DNA from: Ulota crispa
Taxonomy: Eukaryota; Streptophyta; Bryopsida; Orthotrichales; Orthotrichaceae
Assembly (NCBI GenBank): GCA_963920765.1
Contig: OY987246.1
Span: forward strand, 20,479,428 to 20,543,427
Length of the DNA stretch: 64,000 bases
Direction of reading: 5' to 3'
The notes below the pieces were generated by a model. It did not search any database. It was not told the origin of the DNA and saw only the letters and a program-made list of their open reading frames with translations. The position numbers were made by a program, and so were the translations under genes. Positions within the stretch are counted from its first letter, which is position 1; each line of letters begins with the position of its first letter. Shown piece after piece: positions 37,614-47,659 of this stretch.

Positions 37614-37925
37614 CACTAAAATAGTGCATTTACATTGCCTTTACAATTAGGTTGCTTTAGTTTGAAAAGTCATCTCATGATTGGTTACTTGGCCATATGG
37701 GGACACATGCAACTCTTCATATATTAGGATATCACATGGTTTACAACTTGGACAATGTTAGTTTGATTTTTTTGCAACCTTTTTATTGTTGCCAAGCCTT
37801 GTAAAAACTTGTAAATTACAATAATTATTGATGAAAATTATTGTAACACCAATAAGTATTTATACAATGTAGAATGTCAAGTAATTAATATGAGGCAACC
37901 TAAATGCTAAATGCACTATTTAGTG
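37614..37925. mobile_element. TA-flanked MITE family F copy 3 (inverted)
   Basis: TACACTAAAATAGTGCATTT to GCACTATTTAGTGTA, 312 bp, interior reversed relative to copy 1. Confidence 0.8.
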
Positions 37926-39285
37926 TAATGTAAGCTGGGTGCAACCTCCCTATGTATCTTTTTTCTGTGCTTGCCTTTTTTTTTTTTCCCTGTAAAAATG
38001 CTTTTACGCCGGGATTCCATTCTTCCAATATGCACGATGACCACTGTACTTCTGAAGAATCTATTGCAAATTTATCCAATATCCTCAAAAAATTTGAAAA
38101 ATATATAAATGAAGAGAACATCCATACTGCATGTGTTCGTTTATACAGTGGAAGTATAGTGAAACAAGTTGAGCGGACTCCCCAAGATATTTTCAAAAGG
38201 CACTGAGTTGAATTCATTTATGGAATCTACACTTGGGCAGTAAATTCTCAAGGACATGTAACATAAAGTAGTCTAAAAAATAGAAATAAAATAATTATAT
38301 TCAAGAAAGAGATTTCACATCAAATGGATGGAATTCCCAATTTGGGGGGCTTATGATGAATGTACAAAAGCTCATCCGTAAATTTTTGCACCCAGCCAAT
38401 GCTATCAACCCAGAATTGGATGTTTGGTTTTTATTTGTTTTCTCATAGTAAATTGATTTGTTCATTTGAGGCACAAGAGTGTCACATGTCAAATTTAAGT
38501 GGTGACATGTTTTTGAGAAATATCTCACAAGGATTGTCCTCTTCTTTAAAACTTAGGGATAACTTCCATGTTGTCAAGGAATTATGAAACTTAAGAACGA
38601 CGAATAAATTTGCAATGCAGACTTGTTTTCTCGTTTAGATTTTTAGTATTCTTGAACGAGCATGGAAGCTCTCCATTAATACATGATTTTTTTCTTTCTT
38701 TCTATATGTAATAAAAAAATTAGAAAATTGTACAAGGGTGATTGAAGTGATGTCATTCAAACTCATGGTACTAGTGAAGATGTATCCGTCAATGAAGATC
38801 GATGACATTGCGGATCTATGACATTGTGCGTCTCATCACTTTCCACACATTCGTATGAAGGTGGCGAGTTGAGCTACCCTTAGGAAATTAAAAGAAAATT
38901 AGGAATGATAAGTATGCATGGAAAAGGGGGAAGGAGGGTGCCCACTTGCAAATCATGGCCATTTTCAATTCTTTGATAAACCAAGCTCATGAATTATGAA
39001 TGGGAAGCCGTCGAAACAATCATGTCTTGTGGGTAGTACTCTTAGGGGAACCTATTACCAAGCAAGTTTCCAATTATGTACCCATAATTTCAAGAGCAGT
39101 GCAAAACGGTCACTTCTCCTTGAAGGTACATCAAGTAGAATATGATGCTCATCAGATACTTGGTTTTTGTGAGCATGTCCTGCACAAACCAAAAGGTTGG
39201 TTTAGATGGAAGCATACCCTTGTCCTGTCCGGCACCCCCTGATTGGCTTGTTTTTGATTAATTTTAGGTTTTTTGGCCTTGGTTG
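37926..39285. other. Segment with scattered protein-like frames, unidentified
   Basis: A plus frame (37952-38206) contains MHDDHCTSEESIANLSNI followed by a lysine-rich amphipathic stretch and IVKQVERTPQDIFKRH. Another at 39000-39242 reads protein-like (EPITKQVSNYVPIISRAVQ). They could be remnants of one decayed gene or transposon, but I cannot name it. Confidence 0.3.
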
Positions 39286-39684
39286 GAAGGTGGGCGCACC
39301 CATAAGCGTGGAAATAAGGGTTTTGGAGTAGGTAAAACAATTGACTGAAAAAAATACTGTAATACTGTAAGTTAGAAAATGGAAATAAAAATATTGACAT
39401 CACTTTCAAGGTTTTAATTGTAAGCATTTGTTCACAAAGATTTTTCAAAGTCCAAAATCACTAAAATTGTAGGAACCATGTGTAAGAGATGTTAAAACAA
39501 GGCTTGTTGGTTCTTAAATAGTGAGATGGGTACTCAAAACCTCATGCTAATCACCCACAACTACCACTTCATCATCCATAACCATCACTCACTCACCCAC
39601 AACCATTTGTTTTTTTATTAATTAGCCTTGCCATTGTCAGGTGACCGCCATGGGGACACAACGCTTATGGATGCTGCTACCTTA
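39286..39684. mobile_element. Longer ACCCATAAGCG MITE
   Basis: GGAAGGTGGGCGCACCCATA at the left and CGCTTATGGATGCTGCTACC at the right, about 400 bp. A CA/CT-rich patch (ATCACTCACTCACCCACAACC region) is shared with 43803-44172. Confidence 0.65.
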
Positions 39685-39710
39685 CATGTCATGGTCCCCA
39701 AGAACTAGTC

Positions 39711-40078
39711 TAAGAGCATCTCTTGTCACCGGCCAAATGAGCCCTTTGTGTTCCACCCATAACGGCTTTTGCAAATCGAGTTTCCAACAACAAGGTACTC
39801 GTTGATGTGCAAAAGCAGGGGCCGTCCAAGTTTAGCCACTTTCGCGTCAAATTCAAGGTTTTTCCAGGCCCCCTTCACGATCCATGCCAAGCACTGTTCA
39901 CGCATTGTTCACGCTACATAGCCCAGATGTACTAGTGCAATTTGTTGTAACATAATTGCATGCCTTGAAATCTTCTGGACTGCAAGAGAACTTCATGCCA
40001 TGTTGCGCTACTTCTTGCTCCCGTCCCCTCCAAACCTAGTTTCCACGGGCTTCATTTGACGGGTGGTAGGAGATGCTG
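39711..40078. mobile_element. GAGCATCTC MITE
   Basis: TAAGAGCATCTCTTGTCACC to GGTGGTAGGAGATGCTGTG; about 368 bp. Confidence 0.6.
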
Positions 40079-40174
40079 TGATGGGGAGACACAATAATCC
40101 TGGTTTGCACCTGATGTTTGCAAGGGTGGTTAGGGGGCTTAGGGCCAAGTGGGAAGCGCTTCAATACAAGCAAC

Positions 40175-40280
40175 TATACCAAATAGTGCACTTAGGTTGC
40201 CTTGACAAGTTTAATGCCTTACCTCGGCAAAGTTACCTCATGACGCACCCTTGGCGGGGCAAACCCTGGGTGTGCTCATA
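40175..40280. mobile_element. Family F fragment
   Basis: TATACCAAATAGTGCACTTA followed by F-like sequence (ACCTCATGACGCACCCTTGG) for about 100 bp only. Confidence 0.6.
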
Positions 40281-40970
40281 TCAATTCCTATAAATAAATA
40301 TGCACAAAATTTTGGTCACCTTAGTTGTAAGGCCTACTTTTGATATATGATGAGGCTCAAGGTCTAGAAAGAACCGGCGGCTAATTCATAGTTAGCCGGT
40401 TGAAATGAGAAAAAATAGTTTGCAATTTGTAAACATCAGCTGAAAAACCAGTTGAAAATCTCATTTTTATATTTATAGTATGAATTAGAGAAAAGAACAG
40501 AAAAAATTCCTTAATATAAACAGGTTCGGAAATTCAATAAAAAATACTCAAATATTTCCTGGACCACAATGAAGCCAATTTTTGATATTTTTGATTTCTC
40601 AAGCTTGTTTTTGAAATGCGGCCAAATGTCAGGCCTATTTTCAATATTTTCTCAGGTATCTAATGACATCACTCTCTACACAATGAAATCATTTTAAAAC
40701 TTCCATTTAGGTATGCCATAGGTAGTTTATCCTATGGTCTACCAAATTCTAGAATGACTGTCTTGTGTTGAGGGCAACATCCATGGGGTACACTGATGGT
40801 ATTGGGTGCTCCTACCTTATGGTGATATAAACTGACCCTATTGGAAATCAACTAAACAACAATTGATTAAAATACTCTTAAGGGGCCCATAAAGTGCTGT
40901 GATCTTATTGGGACATGATAAATAGGGACCATATTATGCCCAAGTCAAAAAGATGATCACACTCCTGAAT

Positions 40971-41901
40971 TTAACCCCTAAAGGACCATGACCTTTATTC
41001 TGTCAAAAAACACTCAAAACTGCCACCTCTATGGCAAAGAGTAAAAAAGTTTGAAAATCAAGCATTTTGCATATTTGACCATAGGATCTTGTACTAGACT
41101 ACTATAAAAATGTGTCATACAAAACTCAATAACTTTAACCACCCAGATTGGAAGATATGTGCATTTAAAGTGTAAAAAACAACTTTTTTTGCACCTTGCT
41201 TGACTAGATTTTTTATTTTTGAACATTTTTAACTTAAAATTTTTGCACCATAGAGTTTGGAATTCTATTTTTGCATGGTGGGAAGTTGAGTTGGGAATCT
41301 TGGGAATTTTTTTTTAAAAGAAAAACTTAATTTTCATTCTTTAAAAAAACATTAGGTAGAAGAAGGTATGAGATTGAACAAAAACTTAAATTGATAACAA
41401 CCCTGGGCTGGAATTGAAATGCAATAATCCCAATGGTGAGATTGTTCTAGAAAGCAAACTTCACCCTCTCCAACAATTTTTTTTGAAAAAATGTTAGACC
41501 TGCATTCAAAAATGAAGTTTACAAGTTATTTTTTCAAGAAGATGCTTGCGTTGCCCGAAAAACAAGATTGTCCATAACTTTCTCATAACTAGTCCAAATG
41601 GAATGAATCAAAGCTTCAGATGTAGACAAATATATAATCTATAAGAAAAGAATATTAATTTTTTTTTTTCAAGTTTTTATAAGAATTTTTTTTGCTGCCC
41701 CTAGTCCCCAAATTTGTGCTTATTTGGGCATAACTTTTGCTCCTTGACATCAATTGGAATAAAAATTATATTCTCCAAAAGCTAATGTGTTTTTTCTATC
41801 TTCAAAAAAAATTTCAAAAAATTAAGACAAAAATTGAAGCCGTAGGTACCTGCCCGAAATCCCATTTGTCCCCGAAGGGACAATGGTCTTTTAGGGGTTA
41901 A
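40971..41901 (+). mobile_element. ~930-bp TTAA element, family E copy 2
   Basis: 931 bp, same orientation as 18058-18985 and matching it nearly base for base by eye, including the terminal hairpin (GTCCCCGAAGGGAC). TTAA at both ends. The similarity indicates fairly recent transposition or duplication. Confidence 0.87.
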
Positions 41902-43250
41902 CATGCAAGTGGGCAACTAAGTTAAATGATAAGGTTTAAACCAGCACCTCGTAAGTAATGAAAAATCATAATGCATCTTTCCTCAAGTAGGAATTACCAA
42001 CCCATGTCCCCATTATTACAGCTTAGGGGGTGGCAAGCAACCCACATTGTTTTTGCACATTTTCCTTTCTTTTTATTGCGAGTCAGCTAAGCACAATGGA
42101 CGCATTGCTAATGCTTTCAGAGACATCAAGTTTGAACTTTGAATATTTTGAGTTCCAACAGCAAGCGAAGTTACAGAAAAATACTTCATATCATTAAAAA
42201 CTTAAAAGGCAAAATCCAATGTAATCAAACGTATATTGCATTCCACAACCACAAAAGATTGGACTGTTTTCTAAATCCAACTTACAATAAAATCAAATGA
42301 ACAAAAACAAGCAATTACTCTATGAGAGTGGGTTGTCCCTACAGCATTGGCTAGCTTTCTGTTTTTGGACAAGGTACCTACCCTAACGTCTTTAGGGTAG
42401 TTGCTCTCAATGCAAATCCTCCATCCCTACCGTCCAGAGCCAACAAATGTCATGGTTCCATTAGAAAATATGCGTGTTTTGATTAAAAATGATCACTTGA
42501 GCTGAAAGCTTTTGCTTTTATGCATAGAAATATTGAACAAGTATCAAATTTTTTACACAAAATAGATCAATACTTCCCTAGTATTCATATATTTGAAGAA
42601 ACAGTATAGCATCTTTTCCAATCATGCAACAGCAAAAACTATGGCCCAATAATCAATGAAATAGAAGGTGTGGTCGCAAGGAATAAAGGGGGTACCCTTC
42701 CAGGTTTTGGTAGCCAAAGCATGCCAAATAATATCATTCTTTATGATGGTATAGCATGAGCTTTATGATTTTCTGCGGATTGCCGTGTGAACGGAAGACC
42801 CTACAAAAATTCCATCCAAATAAGTATCAAAGTCTCATCAAAACTGAAATGTGGAAAAATCCTCCAAATTCCAAGGAAAATCTTAAAGTGTGCCGAACCT
42901 GCCGGGGGGACGGTCAAGATAGAAACAAGTTACTTCACGCTGAATAGGGGGGAGGGCTGAGGTTGGATGGCATGGCTTTATGTAAGCTTAGGGCCAGGGT
43001 AGAAAATTCCAGCTTTTTTTTTTCACTGGCTACAAAATGTGTTCTTTAGCTATTTACCATCGGGAAATTGAATTTGGGAATTCTTGAATTCAGATTCGGA
43101 TTCAATGACCCATTGACCCTGGTTGGTCCAATATCTCAAAGGAGAATATCATTGAACAATAAAAAAAATACGGGGTAAATTATTACTCTTACTCTGGTTT
43201 GTAAAATGATAAGATTTTGCCTCTCAAGTTCCACCATACGACATGCCATC
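41902..43250. other. Intergenic, no gene recognised
   Basis: A 63-codon frame at 42756-42947 has KVCRTCRGDG but is isolated, with no other domain parts nearby. 42960-43250 is repeat-like. Confidence 0.45.
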
Positions 43251-43592
43251 TAAGAGCATCTCCACCACATCGGCATGAGTTTATCCCCAAAAGAAGCCAC
43301 AACTCTTGTTTCCCGTGTTCATTTGCAACTTTGCCAACATGTGCAACTTAGTCATTTAACGTTAAACCAATGAGAAATCTTCTCTTTTGAAAAAGTAGAT
43401 AGAATCTATATCATGGCTTACTCAACTAAAAGAAAAGTAGCATTTGCAATAATTGCCGTGTACGGGGAAAAATGAAAACTTTGCAAAGTGCAGGATTTAA
43501 TCGTTTGACTAGTCCAAGCATCAACAGCCTCCATTTCATCCAAAAGTATCTCTGATAAGGCAAAACTCTAGACAAAGTGGAGATGCTCTAAC
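43251..43592. mobile_element. GAGCATCTCCACC MITE, complete
   Basis: Inverted ends TAAGAGCATCTCCAC / TTAGAGCATCTCCACTTTG, 342 bp; this end type is common among plant MITEs. Confidence 0.75.
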
Positions 43593-43802
43593 CCTAGCCT
43601 TTATTGCACTTATATCAATGTGGGGCCAAGGCGAAAAAGAAGTGTTGTTCCACCCTCCAGAAAATGTGAGAGTTTAGATATTTAATTTCCGTAGTTTGAA
43701 TTTGAAAATTTTGAATTTATATTCGGATTCCCTGTTTTAGTCTAGAACCTTGCAAGGAGGATATAATTGAACAAAATAAAGTAGAGGACAAATTGTTGCT
43801 AT

Positions 43803-44172
43803 TAAGGTAGCCGCACCCATTAGCGTGACCGTCCCCATGGGCGTCACTGACATCATAATTAAAAAAGAAATTGCCTATGAGTGAAGTAAGTGATGTTGTG
43901 GGTAACAAAGTGATGGTTGTGGGTGATTGGTATGACGGTTTTAAGTACCCATCTCACTATTTAAGAACCAACAAGCCTTGTTTTTAGCATCTCTTACACA
44001 TGATCCTTACAATTTCAGTGATTTAGCATTTAAAAAAATACCCACACACAAATAATTATGTGAATAACTTCCCAAACTAAACTAATACTTTTTGTTCTTT
44101 GTTTCCAATCTAACGATATAATTTTTGCCCTTGTCTGCTAAAGTGCTTAAACTTATGCGGACAGCTACCTTA
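43803..44172. mobile_element. Longer ACCCATAAGCG MITE, inverted copy
   Basis: TAAGGTAGCCGCACCCATTA to ACTTATGCGGACAGCTACCT. The interior is the reverse of 39286-39684 (ACCAACAAGCCTTGTTTTTA). Confidence 0.65.
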
Positions 44173-44299
44173 CCCGTGTTTGGGAAAACACCTGAGCTTT
44201 TCCGCCCCCCATCGGCGTATGTGCAATAACTTAACTGAGCCCCAGCCAGGGGGGCAGGGAATGAGGGAATAGTAACCCACGGCGTGAGTTACTAGTAAA

Positions 44300-45060
44300 C
44301 AACCAGTAATTTTCACCCGCTGTGAGCGCGCCTTGACTTCTCGTCTTCCCCGCGCCCTTCAGTTCGCCATCGTCGTCGTCGTCGTCGACCGCGCTTGGGT
44401 TGCCCGGACGCGGCTTTTGTAAGGCGCGCCTAATAATAGGCTCTCACTACTTCCCGCACGGTGGTCCTGCCCCTCAGCTTGACTGCCCCCTTCGCTTGCG
44501 GCCTTTTATTATGCCCTCCATCGCCCTCTCCTCTCTCCACTCTTCACTGCCATTTGCACTTTCTCTCTCTCTCGCAACCAAAACTACACTGAACCGCAAT
44601 CCTCTTATTAAGCTTAGTTTGATCGCAATCCTTGCTTTACTTTGTGTCGTCCTCTCTGTTTTCCAGCCGATTGATTTGAACGATTGATTTGAATGATTGA
44701 TTCATCTGCGAGCTTCGTCCATTCTCAAGCAATCCTCTCACGCAGCATTTGCGCCTTCAATCTCACCCTCTGCATTTGAGGTTCGCCAATTTGGTCGAAT
44801 TGGAGGTGATTTCGTGGATTTGCGACCGACTGTGCACGATTTGGAATACAAAAGGTCTGGTCAATTGGAAAACCGCGTTGTAGTGGAGAGATTGGAAGTA
44901 CAGGCGTGCATTGCGCGTCATTGGTCGTCGGACGAGAGGTGCATGAGATAGGTAGGGGAAGGGGAAGAGGGAGAGCCGAGGGCGGTCTCTGCCTCGCGCG
45001 AGATACGAAACGGCAAAGTCTGGTTTCCTGCAGTGGTTGAGAAAGTTCAAGGGCGTCAGC
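44300..45060 (+). promoter_or_regulatory. GC-rich 5' flank and probable leader of the RING gene
   Basis: Composition changes sharply from AT-rich repeats to GC- and CpG-rich sequence just before the ligase start, the only such switch next to an intact gene here. It contains a TCG trinucleotide run (44370-44387) and a CT-rich patch (44562-44576) of the kind seen near plant transcription starts. I see no convincing TATA box, so the transcription start cannot be placed. Open frames of 80-165 codons on both strands in this stretch reflect low stop-codon density rather than genes. Confidence 0.45.
44370..44387. repeat. TCG trinucleotide microsatellite
   Basis: Six perfect TCG units lie in the GC-rich flank upstream of the RING gene. 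Confidence 0.9.
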
Positions 45061-47607
45061 ATGGCGGTCCTTGTAGCGTCCATGGAGTCGCTCTTCACGC
45101 CGCTCCTCAGCGCCGGCGAGCAGTTCCGCTATCCTTACAACAATGTTGCCGCGCATGCGCACCACCACGTCGTCATGGTACCTCTCGCTGCCCCTTCTCC
45201 GCGCTCCAATTGCCCGCTCCAATCGCCCGTTTCAATTGCCCTGCCACCTTTCCTAACCAATTTCTTAGACCTGTTGCGTTCCGGTGATCTGATGCTTGGC
45301 GCTCGATCCTGCTTCGCGCGATTCGGAATACATTCAAGTAGTGACGCCGTTTCGAGAGCCTTTTTTTTCTCTGGATCGCGTCACATACTTCGTGTCTTTC
45401 GCAAATTCCTCTGTTTCTGCAATGCGGCCTTGCAATGCGGCGGGCTAGCTTTCGTCTTAGCGCTTGCGGTGAATTGTTAGTGCAAGGACTAAAATGAAGA
45501 GTTTACAAGCGATGCTTGCGACTTCGCCGGTTTCTTAACATTTTTGTGCCGATTGCATGTTGCAGGGGCACACCAGCTGCTTGGACTCCGACGTCGAAGA
45601 CGACGACGACTACGACGATAACGACCTCACAGCCGACCTCGTCCAGAACTGGAAGCTCTCTATCGGTGCGAGACGCCACGGGTAAGGGCTCGACGATTTC
45701 TCTTGATACTTGAAAATCTACCAAAAATCTTTAGAATCTCCTTCTTATTTCTCTGTTTGTTCTTTTGAATTTCCAGGTGTGCGCATTACAAAAGACGGTG
45801 CAAGATTCGAGCTCCGTGCTGCAACGAAGTCTTTGATTGTCGACATTGCCACAACGACGCCAAGGTTTGTTTGTACACCGTTGCATTGTTATAGCCTCTT
45901 TTGAGTGCCATTGTTCTCAATTGTTTCAGTAATCGAGACTCTTATCTGACGGAACCTTTTCATTGCTTTGCAGAATATAAATGAGAAGGACGTGAAGAAA
46001 CGCCACGAGATTGACCGTCATAGTGTAGAAAAGGTACGAGTTGATCTTCGTCTTGGTTTTCACAATATGGAGATCAGTGGAATGTACAGAACTAATACAT
46101 TCTCACACAGCAGATACTTGATTCTTGAGCCAGTTCTTCACACCTCAGAATTGCAGGCGGCCTTCGTTTGAAATGCTTTTCTCGGCATTGTGACTGTGAG
46201 ATCGTGTGCTGAAGCAGAATGCTGTGAATTTGCTCTGGTTTTGCAGGTCATTTGTTCGTTGTGTGAGCATGAGCAGAATGTGCAACAAGTGTGTGAGAAT
46301 TGCGGTGTCTGCATGGGGGAATTTTTCTGCTCCAAATGCAAGTTCTTCGACGATGATGTACGTTTACAATGTTTTCTTGCAGTTTTTTGTCCATTTTTGT
46401 GTATGATTTTCTGTTGTATTGGTGTATGGTTTTTCACACCGTAGTTAATGAAAAATGGCCATTTTATATTGCAGACTTCCAAGCAGCAGTACCACTGTGA
46501 TAAATGCGGGATCTGTAGAACAGGAGGGCGTGACAACTTCTTCCATTGTGATCGTTGTGGCTGCTGCTATTCTGTCAAGTTGCGTCAGGGACATACCTGC
46601 ATTGAGAAGTCCATGCACCAAGACTGTCCAGTTTGCATGGAGGTAAGGCTAGAGAAAAATTGTTTTACTTTTGCTTTTACTTCTTTGTGTTGTTGTTGTT
46701 TCCCTTTTCATTACTTTTTACTGTTGCTTTGGCTTTTATAATTCCTAATTGTAACCTTCTTCAATTGTGCAGTACTTGTTCGACTCCTTGAAAGACATCA
46801 CCGTGCTGCCGTGTGGACATACTTTGCACCTGGAGTGCCTTCAAGATATGCACAAGCATTTCCAGTAAGTGGATGAAGCATTCTTTGCTCGCTTGACGAA
46901 CTAAACCTTTTTCTCAAAGGAGAATTTAATGTAAATCCAAGTCTTGCGTTTTCTTTCTAAAAAATATGCAGTAAAATAAGATTTTTCATGTACAAGCTTA
47001 ATGAACGAAACATTGATGGTTGCAGTAGGTGGAATGGTGTAGTAGTACAGAATGCGGTGTACATTGTAGATTTTTTACAGATTTGGTATCCTAGAACTTG
47101 GATCTGTTTTTAATTCTTTTTTTCTTTCCTGTAGATACAACTGCCCACTCTGCAACAAGTCCGTGTGCGATATGTCGAGTGTGTGGAATCAGATTGACCA
47201 AGAGGTTGCCGCAACCCAAATGTCTGAAGACCAGAATAGACTGGTAAGTCATTTTCACCTCAACGTTCATGTATGCTTAACCCAAAGCTAAAAAACAGTA
47301 AACAAGTCTCAACTGTAAGCTCAGAAGAAACTCAGTCAAATAAAACAGCTTCCAAACTTGTTTCTGTAATCCATAAAAAACGCAGAAAATAATTTCCTCC
47401 TTTCAACTTGGTACTTATTTGTACCTAAACTATGGCGTTTTTGTGTAAGACGTTAAATTTCGTGTGTTTTTCTCTGTACAGGTGTGGATTTTGTGTAACG
47501 ATTGTGGAAGTACAAGTGAAGTGCATTACCATATTGTAGGACAGAAGTGCGGCAACTGCCCCTCATACAACACTCGTCTTACTGAATCTCCAGCAACACT
47601 TTCTTAA
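45061..47607 (+). CDS. MIEL1-like: CHY zinc-finger / RING-H2 E3 ubiquitin ligase, nine exons
   Basis: Exons I deduced: 45061-45177, 45566-45681, 45777-45864, 45974-46033, 46247-46357, 46475-46642, 46773-46864, 47135-47243, 47482-47607. Every intron is GT..AG and the frame stays open, giving 328 residues. The start is the first ATG after an in-frame stop at 44953 and has A at -3 and G at +4. Domains: CHY finger about 79-150 (starting CAHYKRRC, with [14 protein letters not shown]); CTCHY finger about 165-206 ([21 protein letters not shown]); RING-H2 with C215, C218, C234, H236, H239, C242, C254, C257; C-terminal zinc ribbon C292/C295/C310/C313 (ILCNDC, GQKCGNC). This is the RCHY1/Pirh2 family, called MIEL1, CHYR1 or RZPF34 in plants; these are E2-dependent ubiquitin ligases that turn over regulators such as MYB factors. 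The ~77-residue N-terminal extension is unusual: it has a HAHHH run and an acidic [12 protein letters not shown] stretch. All zinc ligands are present, so I judge it intact; the substrate is unknown. Confidence 0.95.
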
Positions 47608-47652
47608 GAAAGCAACACATTTCTTAAGAAAACAGCAATTTTCTTAAGAAAA
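47601..47652. repeat. Three 20-bp-spaced palindromes at the stop codon of the RING gene
   Basis: The 10-bp perfect palindrome TTCTTAAGAA occurs at 47601, 47621 and 47641, an exact 20-bp period. The first copy contains the TAA stop of the ligase. Because 20 is not a multiple of 3, the three TAA triplets close all three forward frames. This looks like a short tandem duplication at the coding end / 3' UTR boundary. Confidence 0.9.
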
Positions 47653-47659
47653 TGATCCA

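Noticed and set aside
44725..45222. 165-codon minus-strand frame, the longest in the window
   Set aside because: It lies opposite the GC-rich leader and exon 1 of the RING gene; Arg-rich composition and lack of motifs fit a shadow of GC-rich DNA.
45178..45480. Exon 1 read through into intron 1 as a 140-residue protein
   Set aside because: The spliced frame joins correctly to eight further exons of a conserved protein, and the read-through part lacks motifs.
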